This document shows, piece by piece, positions 10,504 through 21,890 of a stretch of DNA of 64,000 nt. Numbering within the stretch: the stretch's first letter is position 1; every line of letters begins with the position of its first letter. Position numbers and translations under genes: made by a program. Below the pieces are notes generated by a model. It made no database searches. It saw only the letters and a program-made list of their open reading frames with translations, and was not told the DNA's origin. Source of the DNA: Sporodiniella umbellata (taxonomy: Eukaryota > Mucoromycota > Mucoromycetes > Mucorales > Rhizopodaceae); the NCBI GenBank assembly GCA_025677835.1, contig JAIXMR010000042.1:121947-185946 (forward strand), in the 5' to 3' direction.

Positions 10504-12687
10504 TTAATGAATGGTTTGCGTCTCTTTCTTTAACCAGGCCAGAGCAAGCGCATCGTCTACCAGGAGAGGGCTTAGTTTGGTCAGACACTCTTGGTGATAA
10601 TCGTTCAACCACTGTTTCTCTGAAGGGGAGAGCAGCTCGATAGCAATGAGGTTCTGACCAATGGGAGCCATGGTCACGTGCTCAAAGCCCAAGTAGCCAC
10701 GACCACCAAAGTTATTGGGTGTCTCTGCGTGCTTGACAAGGATGACGTTCTCGATACGAATACCAAACTTGCCATCTTCGTAATAGCCAGGCTCATCTGT
10801 TACGGTCATACCAGCGGCCAGAGGTGTATCGTTATAGCTTACGCGGATGCCAATACCATGAGGACCTTCGTGCACGTTTAAGAAGGAGCCTACGCCGTGC
10901 CCAGTGCCGTGCAAGAAGTTCAGGCCGTCCTTCCACAGAGGCTGACGGGCAAAAGGATCGAGTTGATAGCCGGTGGTGCCCTTGGGGAACACGGCTTGGT
11001 CAATGGCAATATGGCCTTGGAGTACGCGAGTGAAACAACGCTTTTCATAGGCAGAGGGGGTGCCGAAATGAAGGGTGCGAGTGACGTCGGTGGTGCCATC
11101 CAAGTATTGTGCGCCAGAGTCGCAAAGGTAGATGGCATGTGGATCGATCACTTTACAGCTTCCCTTTTCTGGCTTGTAGTGGATAATGGCGCCATTGGAG
11201 CCAGTGGAAGAGATAGTGTCAAAAGACAAGCCAACATAATGCGCTTGGGCAGCACGGAATTGTTCCAGACGATCCGAGCCGTCTACTTCGTCCAGAACCT
11301 CGCCGGAAAGCAGCTTGTGTTCGAGCCAGGCAAAGTACTGAACAAGGGCAGCACCATCGCGAATATGACAGGCACGCATGCCTTCCAGCTCTTCCTTGGT
11401 CTTGATCGCCTTGGCGTCCGTGACAAACGATCTTTCTTCTATCACGTTTGTCTCACCTACGGCTACCTCCACTGCCAAACTGGTTCGGTTGTTCACCAAC
11501 AGCTTTTTGCCTTCCAGTCTGGACTTGATCTCTGCCAAAGATTCAAAAAAGCGGTCGTAAGCAACAACAGTCACGTTGGCTGTCTCCAGATGGCTCTTCA
11601 CAGCTTCCGTTAGCTTGTCAAGATCGATATAAAGCGTGGCTTCGGTTTCGGTCACGACAGAGTAAGAAAAGAACACAGGGTTACATTGGATATCAGAGCC
11701 TCTCAGGTTGTAGAGCCAGGCAATCTCATCCAAGGCAGAGATAACGCTACCGTACGCTTTCTTTTCTCTGATATGATCACGCAATTCCTGAAGCTTGTCT
11801 TGGACTGATTTGCCTTTTTGAAAAAAAAAAAAAAAAAAATATAGATAGATAGATATCAGCGCACTCTATATATGGAAATAGTTGACCCTTTTGTTTACCA
11901 GAGTATTCCATAGGTTGTACAAACACGGTGTCTTTGGGTGCGCTGGGTCTTTCTTTAGCCCAGGCAATATCCACCAGGTTTTCTTGAATAGGTACCAGGG
12001 AAGAGCCAATCGGTTCAAGCTGGCTAGAGATTTCGTGCGCATCCACTACAACACTCCCCGTCAGTCGTCTTTTATCTACCTCTCTACTTGTACTTGCCTG
12101 CATTGATCAGCTTTGGGTCAAGACCAATACGTGAGCCAGCACTTATGTTCTAACAACCACATAGCCTTTCAGTTTGGATCGACTTTAACACTGCCTTACC
12201 TTGATCAAGTATTCTTGCCAACTAGGCACACCCGGGAGACCTTGCTTCATCAATGTCCAGTTTTCATCAAGCTCTTGAGAAGCTTGTAAAAAGTATCGAC
12301 CATCAGTAAACAAGGCGGCTTCCTTTAATGTCACAATAGCAAAGCCTTGGGTGTAAAAAAGATGTTTAAGCCTTGACACGCTCTAATGACACCGTTTGCT
12401 TACCTGCTGAACCAGTGAAACCACTGATCCAATGACGACGTTGATCACACTCTGCAATATACTCACTCTGTTTTATATACATCTGAGCCAAAACAACTCC
12501 CCTAACCGCGATCATTTATCGTTACTTACCTGATGAGCATCTTCTGAGGGGACAAGGCTAGGGAAGGTACGATGGTTAGCATAAAATCCTTGCGCACAAC
12601 AAAAAGACTACTTTACAATACATCCACGTTACGTTCTTTCATTTGAGAACGAAGACTTTCGAGACGGTTAGAAGTATGGGTTACCAT
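10504..12687 (-). CDS. cytosolic Xaa-Pro aminopeptidase (aminopeptidase P, M24B)
   Basis: Metallopeptidase removing an N-terminal residue that precedes proline. It matches the three-domain XPNPEP1 group. Seven exons in transcription order fit perfectly: 12687-12617, 12557-12530, 12467-12404, 12345-12200, 12149-12098, 12045-11899, 11813-10504. They give 605 residues, close to the family length. The N-terminal creatinase-like domain shows [15 protein letters not shown] and TDGRYFLQA. The catalytic pita-bread domain has the metal Asp pair ([15 protein letters not shown]), HGTGHGVG, the [10 protein letters not shown] box and the final metal Glu region (IRIENV). No signal peptide is present, so cytosolic. 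Intron 5 (12097-12046) begins with GC instead of GT. Confidence 0.93.
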
Positions 12688-12913
12688 TTTTTTTTGTTTT
12701 TTCTTGTCTTTTGGGGTGAATATGTCAAAAATAGTAAAACAAAAGGAAAAGTGGTTGTTTTTCCCTAGGTGTGAGAGTATTTAACCACCAAAGATTTTAA
12801 GCTTCGACGTCATACAAGCTTAAAATTTTATTCACCGCAGATGAAAAACAAATTTCCTTCTTGATTTTTTTTTTTTTTTTTTTTTGAATTTTTGAATTTT
12901 TGAATTTTTTCTT

Positions 12914-13787
12914 ATGGAATTCAACAAGGCAAACAACTCTCTAAAGATGAAAGATTTCACACTTACAGGATATATTCAGAGCACTCGTTCAGTGTCACCT
13001 TCAGCAATAGACGGAATATCAGAAGAGGAAACGAATGATACGCGGTCTCAGTCAGTAGAAGCGGACACTAGAAAAAGAAAACGAAAGACGATAAACAGAA
13101 ACAAAAAACAAAAAGAAGACGACTATAAACAACCTCCCCAAAAACTATCCAAAGAAGCCAGGGATGCCAAAAAAGCACAGAGAGAAAGCGAAATGAAAGA
13201 AAAGTAAGAGGCAAAATAATAATAATAATAATAATAATAAAAAGACTGCCAGAATTAAAAATCGTATTGCTTTCTGTGCAGATTAGAAGAGCTAGATAAG
13301 ATTGAAAAAGCTGTGAAAGATGGCTCACATCTAGAATACCATACTTTACTTGCCGAAATTGAAGATAGAAGAACTAAAAAGCTGATTGTCGCCAAATTGA
13401 GACGCTCCTTGGCTGAGGGTACAGCCTACAGTCTTTTTTATTCTCAAAGAGATTCAGCTCAATCGCAATACCATGTAAGCCAAGTTTTGTTTGGCTATTT
13501 AAAAAATATTTTTCTATCTTTAGTGGGACAAGCTAGCGCTACGAAGGTCCATGATAGAGAATGTACAGAAAAAACTAAACAAACTAGAACAGGAATACTA
13601 CACAAACCACTCAAGTAAGCAGCGGGGCTCCCATCGACATCCTTACTCATTCTTCTGTTTAGGTAGCACAGACGACGAACATCTATCAGACTGGGTTCCG
13701 CCTGAAAGACCTTCCACCATCAGCTCACTCACTCTTGGCTTGACCGCTGAAGAGACCGAGAATGATCTGATGTTGGCTGTAAAATGA
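12914..13787 (+). CDS. Sds3-like protein (putative Rpd3 histone-deacetylase complex subunit)
   Basis: Exons 12914-13203, 13282-13474, 13524-13614 and 13663-13787 join to 232 residues. The first part is polar and lysine-rich (nuclear-signal-like RKRKRK). From about residue 85 on it is a long amphipathic coiled coil. LEELDKIEKAVKDGSH and LLAEIEDRR, followed by YSQRDSAQSQYHWDK, resemble the Sds3/BRMS1 domain, which scaffolds Sin3-type histone deacetylase complexes. The C-terminal 40 residues are acidic/Ser-Thr-rich. Assignment rests on the coiled-coil pattern and spacing and is therefore moderate. Any nuclear coiled-coil protein is the alternative. Intron 1 carries an AAT microsatellite. Confidence 0.65.
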
Positions 13788-14209
13788 CATTAAATATCTA
13801 TCCACCTCGATTGATACGCACCCATCTACTGCCATCGTTACCCTTCATGGCTGTTTTTAGCCGTTGCATGAATTTCGTGAAATAAGCTGTCCAGTTCATT
13901 CTCTGCCTTTCTTTTTGGGAATTTGATTTTTTTTTTTTTTTTTTTTTTTTTACTTTATGAATTTTGAAATTTTGAAATTATCACTCTTTTTTTTTTTTTT
14001 GATGTGCGTGTGTGTATTTCTTTCATGATGGATGCAACCTTTTCTAGAATCTGTAGACGAATGAAAAAACAAATCACTCTATATTTTAATGTTCCGCACG
14101 TCTAGGAATTTAATTGGCGTAAAAAAAAAAAAAAAAAAAACAAAAAAAACAAGAAAACTTTCCCCCCCCCTTTTTTTTTCTATCTTCACACCCTTTTTAT
14201 TCCGTTCCT
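13788..14209. other. spacer with T and A runs
   Basis: Between the Sds3-like gene and glucosidase II alpha. It holds T runs at about 13927-13951 and 13986-14000 and an A run at about 14121-14140, then C10 and T9 runs shortly before the ATG. The pyrimidine-rich leader is typical of the promoters in this window. No gene seen. Confidence 0.5.
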
Positions 14210-17126
14210 ATGGACAGACTAAAACCCACCAGGCTAGTCAGCCATTTTGTGCTACTTTTGGTCTTTGTTTTGTCTATTACGTGTGCAATGAAGTTTGAAG
14301 ATTTTAAAAAATGTAGCCAGTCTGGTTTTTGTCGTCGTCACCGTGCTTATGCAGATCAGGTCACTGAATCCCCTTACCGTCTTTTGACGGACACAGTGCT
14401 GCTCAATAACGATCATGTGTACGCTGAAGTACTCAATCAGGACACAGAGGTACATCTCACTCTGGACGTCCACATCTTGCAGGATAACACAGCACGTGTT
14501 CGCATCAACGAAAAAGCGCCCATTCGACCTCGCTATGATGAACACATTCAACATACGCTTCAAGGGCAGCCACAACCGCCTGTCGAACCTACACAAGCCG
14601 AATTCAAAGAGGGCGTCATCACCTTAACTCATAAAAAGCGTCGGGTGGTCATCCGCCCGGAACCTTTCACGCTCGAATTCTGGGTAGACGACGCACCTGT
14701 GATCACCTTAAACGACCGTGGCTTTTTCCATTTTGAACATTTGAGAACAAAAGAATCGCACCAACCAAAGCTAGTTGAAAAAACCAATCAGGATGGCGTA
14801 GTAGAGATGGTAGAAGACGATACCGAAAAAGATTTATGGGAAGAGAGTTTTAAAACCTGGACGGATCCTAAGCCGAATGGTAAAGAAAGAAGAAGAGAAA
14901 AAAACGTTTACTGACCGTACGACTTTGTAGGCCCTGAATCGATCGGTTTGGATGTTACTTTTCATGGGTTTTCTCATGTGTATGGGATTCCTGAACATGC
15001 CTCCAGTCTTTCACTCAAAGAAACGCGTGGGGGAGAAAACGCGTATGAGGAACCTTACCGTCTTTACAATACGGACGTGTTTGAGTATGCTCTGGATAGC
15101 CCTACAGCATTGTATGGAGCGGTTCCGCTGATGGTGGCTCACAGCAAAAACCTTTCTGCCGGTCTGTTTTGGATGAACCCATCCGAGACTTGGATAGACA
15201 TTGTCAAATCCTCGAAAAAGGTAAAAGCGCTTTCTTCATACCTCTTTAACAGCCAATATAGGCCCTCTCTTCTACCCACACCCATTGGATTTCTGAAGCA
15301 GGCGTGTTGGACCTGTTTGTGTTTCTGGGGCCTAGCACCAAGGATGTCTTGCGCCAATATGCCTTGCTGACCGGACCGCCTGCCATGCCTCAGATGTTTG
15401 CTATTGGCTATCATCAATGCCGATGGAACTATCTTAACCAACGCGATGTGTTGACAGTGGATGGAGAGTTTGACCGACATGAGATGCCATACGATGTCAT
15501 CTGGCTTGATATCGAATATACCGAAGAAAAGAAATACTTTAGTTGGGATCGAGCCAAGTTTCCGGATCCTGTGCAGATGGCAGAAACGCTGGACAGCAAG
15601 GGCCGTAAGCTGGTCACCATCATTGATCCCCATATCAAGCAAACCGAGCATTATAACATCATCCAGGAAGCCAAAGATCAAAACCTGCTTGTCAAGAAAC
15701 CGGACGGTACTGATTACGAAGCCTGGTGTTGGCCAGGTCAATCCTCCTGGATCGATTTTGCCCATCGCGCAGCTTACGACTGGTGGAAAAAGAAGTTTGC
15801 CTTTCATGAGTTCAAGGGCACACGCGAGAATGTTTATATCTGGAACGATATGAACGAACCCTCGGTCTTTAACGGACCTGAGATCACCATGCAGAAAGAG
15901 ATGATTCACGATGGCAAGTGGGAACACCGTGTTTTACACAACATGTATGCCCTTCTGTCGGTAAGCTTTACCCTCCCCCCCCCTCTCTCTCTCTCTCTCA
16001 TCACCTAAATACTTGAACTGACACATTTTGAGGAAAGCATGCGGCTACGGCTGAGGGTGTGCGAGAACGCACCCAGGTTGAAAAACGGCCTTTTGTCTTG
16101 GGCCGAGGTTTCTACGCTGGGGTGCAAAGAGTAGGTCCTATCTGGACAGGCGACAATAGCGCCGACTGGGACGCTCTGACCTATACGAACCCAATGATCC
16201 TGGCCAACGGTTTGGGTGGTGTGGTGTTCTCAGGCGCAGATGTGCCTGGCTTCTTTGGTAACCCTAGCCCTGAGCTTCTTGTACGCTGGTATCAAACCGC
16301 AGTCTATCAACCCTTTTTCCGTGGTCATGCGCATATCGATACCAAGCGTCGTGAGCCTTATCTTTCAGAAGAGCCCTATCGGTCGATGACGCGTGACGCT
16401 CTGCGGGAACGTTACGCCTTGCTTTCTTACTGGTACACGCTGTTCTTTGAAGCCTACAGACAGGGCACGCCGATGATGCGACCCATGTTTATGGAATTCC
16501 CTCAGGATGAAGCCCTGTTTACAACCCAAGATCAGTTCATGTTGGGAGAAGCCATGCTGGTCAAGCCCATCACTCAAGAAGGGGCTGAATCTACCCAACT
16601 TTACTTGCCAGAGAATGAAGTCTGGTATGATGCCAAAACCTACCAACGTATGGCTCATCATGGCCTTCAGACCGTTGATGCTCCTCTCAGCACCATTCCT
16701 GTCTATTACCGCGGTGGCCATATCGTCCCTCGTCGTGAACGTATCCGTCGTAGCTCGACCGCCATGAAGCATGATCCTTTTACTCTGGTCATTGCCCAAG
16801 ATGGAGAAGGCAAAGCTCAGGGAAAACTCTATCTGGATGACGAAGAAACTTACGCTTACCAAAATGGCATCTATACCTACACCTCGTTCCACTATCATCA
16901 CCACACACTCACCTGCCAAACCGAAGGCAATCCTTCTTTCATGTCACAACCTATCCGTATCGAACGTGTCCGTATCCTCGGTGTTCATTCGTCCCCTCAG
17001 GGCGTCAAGGTCGTTCGGGGAAACACAAGCCAAACGCTTGAATTCACTCTGGACAATCATGTCTTGACTATCAAGGATCCCAAGTTGCCCATAGCTGAAT
17101 GCGGTTGGCAATTGGTTGTTTATTAA
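14210..17126 (+). CDS. glucosidase II alpha subunit (GH31), ER
   Basis: Trims the inner alpha-1,3-glucoses from N-glycans in the ER and so drives the lectin folding cycle. Exons 14210-14879, 14931-15220, 15262-15960 and 16038-17126 join to 915 residues, the family's usual size. A cleavable signal peptide (about 1-26, [15 protein letters not shown]) is followed by [13 protein letters not shown], diagnostic for this subunit. The GH31 nucleophile is Asp516 in [10 protein letters not shown], and the acid/base is Asp592 in [11 protein letters not shown]. There is no HDEL tail, as expected because the beta subunit retains the enzyme. No beta subunit gene is in the window. Intron 3 contains a C10 run and a CT repeat. 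Confidence 0.96.
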
Positions 17127-17728
17127 GAATAAATAGATTAAGTTTTTTTTTTTTTTTTTTTTTTGTTATCGTTTGGCTGTATGCGCAAGACTGACTGAGC
17201 TTTGCAAAGAATGCATCTGATGCTTGCCTGAGGAAATTAACGCTTTGATGTTATCCTACCATCCCTAGCTGTTTAGTCTAACCCTTTCTCAACACTACCC
17301 ATAAACCTTTACAATATTCCTCTCATGCCGATGACGCTCAAAGTCGGCTCTGGCCCAGTTCAGAAGTTCACGCGCATTCGACTTTTCCATTCCTTTGGTA
17401 CAGCGTGCAATCTGTCGATAAAGAGAAATCACTTGAGACCGAATAAGAAACTATCGTTCATATGGTTAACAAAGACAATGCACAGAAAAGTGCACGGTTT
17501 ACATGATCTAAAGAAAGTCCTTCTTTAAAAAAGCGAGGTACAGCAGGCGCTTGATGAAGTCGAACGACGGAGGAAAACATCCAGAGAGAGAGGAAAAAAG
17601 ACAAGGTGAAAACCAGCCTCTCTCTCTTTCTCCTCTCTTTCTCCGGTGGCTTATAAACCCCGCTGGCTCATGCAACGCAAGTGGTTTTGTTTTCTTTTGG
17701 GAAACGAAAACGATCGTTTCTCGGTTAC

Positions 17729-17759
<31 letters not shown>

Positions 17760-17990
17760 CATCAAAGCTTCAATGTAGATGGAAGTGTGTTTAAGAGGAC
17801 TCTTTTTTGTATTCAAAGGGAGGAGAAAGAGATAGGCTGGTCTTATACGGATTGACTCATTTCAGGGCCCAATAACATTGGATTGAGTCATAATTTGATT
17901 TTTTTTTTTGATTTTTTTTTTTTAAAAAGAGAATGAAAGATCTGGTCTCTTTTTGTTTTGGTTTTGTTTTTGTTTTGTTTTGTGATTACG
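17127..17990. other. spacer, no convincing gene
   Basis: Holds a T run after the glucosidase II stop (17143-17164), a CT/GA-rich stretch near 17580-17640, an A run near 17728-17755, and GTTTT repeats just before the next ATG. Short frames here (17325-17528, 17551-17778) look like chance. Confidence 0.5.
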
Positions 17991-19773
17991 ATGGTTGATA
18001 AACAAGAGATTCCTGATTATCTACGCTTGATTCTGACTTCGCGTGTATATGAGATGGTGCAAGAAACACCGTTACAGAAAGCTGTCAATTTGAATTCCAA
18101 ATTGGGATCCAACGTTTATCTAAAACGAGAAGATCTCAATTCTGTTTTTTCGTTCAAAATCCGTGGTGCTTATAACTGTATTGCGCATCTGAGCGAAAAG
18201 GAAAAAGCAAATGGGGTGATTGCCTGTTCGGCTGGTATGGACAGGGAAGCCCAAAGATGTGTTTTCTAAGATGACACTGGATAGGTAACCATGCACAAGG
18301 TGTAGCCATGGCCGCTAAAAAGCTGGGGATCAAAGCCAAGATTGTGATGCCGCTGCCTACACCAGCAATTAAGGTAGGTGTGTGTGTGTGTGTGGGGGGA
18401 TTAATCCTTGTAGTTTATTGAGCCTGAATTGTAGTGGCGTAACGTGCAGCGGTTAGGAGCCGAGGTCATCCTACACGGTCTTGATTTTGATGAGGCCAAG
18501 AAAGAATGTGAGCGATTGACGATCGAAGAGAACCTAAAGAACATCCCGCCGTTTGATAATCCTTATGTGATTGCCGGCCAAGGCACGGTGGGCATGGAGA
18601 TCATCCGGCAGCATGACATGAGTAAGATCTCGGCCATTTTCATTCCTATCGGTGGAGGTGGGCTGATAGGCGGGGTCGGTAGTTATGTCAAACGGATCGC
18701 GCCTCATATCAGGATTGTGGGCGTGGAGGCTGTGGATGCCTGTGCGATGGATCAGAGTTTGAAAGCCGATCGACGCGTTTTATTGGAAGAGGTCGGTCTG
18801 TTCGCAGACGGTGCGGCCGTACGTCTGGTAGGTGAAGAAACCTATCGGCTGGCAAAGGAAGTGATTGATGAAGTCGTATTGGTCACTAACGATGAGATTT
18901 GCGCGGCGATCAAGGATATCTTTGAAGGTAAAAACAGTCCCCGCTCTCTCTCTCTCTCTCTCTTATTCCCTCCTAGATACACGGTCCGTATGCGAGCCCA
19001 CAGGCGCTCTCTCTTTAGCTGCTATCAAGAAATACATCCGACTGAAACCAGAGACTAAAGAAGACATGAACGTCGCTATCGTCTCAGGCGCCAATGTGAA
19101 CTTTGACCGGCTAAGGTTTATTGCCGAAAGAGCAGAGCTGGGTGAAAAAACAGAGGCGTTCTTTACCGTCATCATTCCTGAGCGGCCGGGTAGCTTTCTC
19201 AAGATGATCGGCAGTGTTCATCCTCGCGCCGTGACTGAGTTTTCCTATCGTTATAACAATCCATCTGAGGCACACGTCTACATTTCGTTCAAAGTTAAAA
19301 ACCTCGAACTCGAATCCAAAGAGGTCTTGGCTCGCTGGTCTGAACAAGGCATGCAGGGATGTGATGTAAGCCACAACGAACTAGCAAAAACACACGCAAG
19401 ATACATGGTGGGTGGGAATCGCCCTGAAAACGAACGCGTATTTCGTTTCATCTTTCCTGAAAGACCTGGCGCTCTTATGAAATTCTTGACTGAAATCGAT
19501 ACCCGATGGAACGTATCGTTGTTTCATTACCGTAACCATGGTGACGGTAAGTAGACTTTAAAAAAAAAACAAAAAAAAAATGGACAGAGCCTGTTTACAA
19601 ACTTCCCTTCTTTTTTTTTTTTTTTTTCAATCTAAAAAGATATGGCAAAAATATTCTTGGGCGTTCAAGTACCTCAAAAAGACTCTGCTCTGTTTAGTGA
19701 ATACCTAAAAAGAATAGGTTACTATTTCGAGGAAGAAACAGACAATGTGGTCTATAAATCTTTTCTCGGTTGA
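17991..19773 (+). CDS. ILV1: L-threonine dehydratase (deaminase), biosynthetic
   Basis: PLP enzyme making 2-oxobutanoate from threonine, first step of isoleucine synthesis. Exons 17991-18234, 18285-18373, 18435-18927, 18977-19546 and 19640-19773 join to 509 residues. The PLP lysine is Lys56 (SFKIRGAYN), the phosphate loop is GGGGL ([11 protein letters not shown]), and [10 protein letters not shown] spans the first intron. Two C-terminal ACT-like regulatory repeats follow ([15 protein letters not shown] and [15 protein letters not shown]), indicating isoleucine feedback control. The catalytic domain starts almost at residue 1, with no mitochondrial presequence. Either an upstream start/exon is missed or the enzyme is cytosolic. 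An in-frame non-ATG extension to 17958 is hydrophobic and unconvincing. Confidence 0.93.
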
Positions 19774-19812
19774 CATGTGGCTTAGATCGGCGTCAGAAAT
19801 TCAAAAGAATCC

Positions 19813-19844
<32 letters not shown>

Positions 19845-19937
19845 AAAATAAAAAAAAAGTAAAATTTTTTAAACTCTGACTCAAAAAAAATAAAGACTTT
19901 TTTTTTTTTTTTTTTTTCTCCCTTTGTTCTATCCAAA

Positions 19938-20667
19938 ATGTCTTTGACTCTTGAAGCCCCCTTAGCTCACAACATCCTTAACAGCTACTTTGAAAACGTC
20001 TCCTACGTCAAGGGGTAAAGTAAACAAAAATAACCAGAAAGATAATAAACGTCTGTTCTCTAGTGTCGAGCTCTCTGAAGCTGATGTTTCTGTTTTCAAC
20101 GCTTTGACCGAAGGTGTTTCTGCTTCTGCCCACCCTCACTTGGCTAGATGGTACAGCCATGTTGCTGCTGTCAAGGGTTTGGCTGCCAAGTAAGTTCTTT
20201 TTTAAAAAAAAAAAATGAAGTTAACCTTGAGTAGGATTTCTGCTGTTCCCACTGACGCTCCTACAGCCACTGCTGAAGAAGAAGAAGAAGACATTGATCT
20301 TTTCGGTTCTGATGAAGAAGAAGATGCTGAAGCCGAAAGAATCAAGGCTCAACGTGTTGCTGAATACAATGCTAGAAAGGCCAACAAGCCCAAGACCATT
20401 GCCAAGACCACCATCACGCTTGAAATCAAGCCTTGGGATGATGAGACTGATATGGATGCCTTGACTGCTGCTGTCCGTGCCATTGCCATGGATGGTCTCT
20501 TGTGGGGTGGTTCTCAATTCGTACCTATCGGTTACGGTATCAGAAAGCTTCAAATCAACTGTGTTGTTGAAGACGATAAGGTCTTGTTGGATGACTTGAC
20601 TGAGCAAATCACTGATTTGGAAGACTTTGTTCAATCCGTTGATATCGCTGCTATGCAAAAGATCTAA
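19938..20667 (+). CDS. translation elongation factor 1-beta (eEF1B alpha)
   Basis: Guanine-nucleotide exchange factor for eEF1A. Exons 19938-20014, 20064-20189 and 20235-20667 join to 211 residues. The N-terminal GST-like interaction domain includes HLARWYSHV. An acidic linker ([17 protein letters not shown]) precedes the C-terminal exchange domain, with the hallmarks [26 protein letters not shown] and the terminal [11 protein letters not shown]. Codon use is visibly more biased (GCT, GTT, AAG, GGT) than in neighbours, as expected for a highly expressed gene. It begins only 165 bases after threonine dehydratase, in a region with A and T runs at 19814-19841 and 19899-19917. Confidence 0.97.
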
Positions 20668-20694
20668 AGGAGCTGGAAAGAATAAAGACAACCC

Positions 20695-20734
<40 letters not shown>

Positions 20735-21434
20735 TTAAAGTCAACTCCTTTTTTTTTTTTTTTTTTACGTGTGTTGAAAGAAAGGCATTGTTTAAGCCCT
20801 TTCGTTTGTCTCCAAAGGGGGAATTTATTTCTTTCCAAACGAGAAATGCATCAAAGAGTGCTCTCAGAAAAGAATCTCTTTATTTTCAAGGGACAAAAAA
20901 TTTTTGATGTGCAGTCCAAGCTTTATTTGTTTATTCCACGGCTTGTTTTATATTTGCCGCGATCAAAGCCAATAAAGAAGAAAAACTCAGAGAGCTGCCA
21001 CAAAGAAGGCTTGATTCTATTTTGGATATAGGCTTACACAAGCTTTCATCACCGATAGATTTGCGCTTTGGCAAGCCTGTGGTTTGCTCAGCAGTGGCTC
21101 TGTCAGGGCTAAAAGTCAACCGATAAATAAACAAGCCAAGGTTCCCCCTTCAGTATTATGTTTTTTTTTTCCACCACATTCTTTCTGAAGCAAGAAAGGC
21201 ATTTTATCGGTGATAGATTGTACAAAATTAACGGGTAGAATCCCGCGTTTAAATAAAATTTATTAATTACGAGTTGCCAAAATCAAAAAAGAAATTATAT
21301 AACATCACCCAAATAAAGCTGCAAGAATTTCAGCCCCCCTCCCCGCCCTCCTCTCCCCTCCCTTTCTTCTTTTCTTTTTGGGTATTCTTTGGATTTTCTT
21401 CTTCTTTTTACTTACTCTTTCGCCTATTCTTTCC

Positions 21435-21465
<31 letters not shown>

Positions 21466-21890
21466 TTTTTTTTTTTCTTTGACCAGAAAATAAGAGAAAA
21501 CGCTTTACAAGAAAAATACAGTAAAAAAAGATCTCTCTTTCCCTTTTTTGGTTGAATTTTACTCCCAAACCCCGCTTTTTTGATCTATAAAAATTACCCC
21601 CGTCCCTTTGGTTTCTTTTATTGCTTCTCCTTTTTCTGCAATCACTCTTTTTCTTTTTTCTTGTCTCTTTTCTTCTTTCTTATCTACTCTTTAGAAACAA
21701 GATAAAAGAACTTGGAAACTGAAATAAATAATAAAAAAAAAAAAAAAAGAAAAAAAAAAAAAATAGACAGAGGAAATATCGTCTTGCGTTACATACTGGA
21801 CTCTTTTTTTTTTTATTTTTCTTTGGCTTGTTTGTGGACAGCAACAACAACGACCCCACACACACACACATTCAAACAAAAGAACAGCCC
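20668..21890. other. spacer and pyrimidine-rich promoter region of casein kinase I
   Basis: A CT dinucleotide repeat lies at about 20704-20727 after eEF1B. A strongly strand-asymmetric C/T block occupies about 21333-21480, including CTC triplets (about 21436-21462) and C8T10. A TATAAA-type site (about 21586) and long leader runs (A runs at 21733-21764) follow. The frames in both directions over 21274-21568 are low-complexity shadows. Confidence 0.5.

Noticed and set aside
10897..11613. 238-codon plus-strand frame
   Set aside because: Exact antisense of the catalytic exon of aminopeptidase P, whose motifs and splicing are unambiguous.
15139..15927. 262-codon minus-strand frame
   Set aside because: Antisense shadow of glucosidase II alpha; it spans that gene's intron and has no recognisable domain.
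16365..16919. 184-codon minus-strand frame
   Set aside because: Antisense shadow of the last glucosidase II exon.
20221..20838. 205-codon minus-strand frame
   Set aside because: Antisense of eEF1B alpha plus low-complexity poly-Lys/Arg from CT and T runs.
21274..21568. Overlapping Pro/Ser/Phe-rich and Arg/Lys-rich frames on both strands
   Set aside because: Direct translation of the C/T-rich block; pure low complexity.
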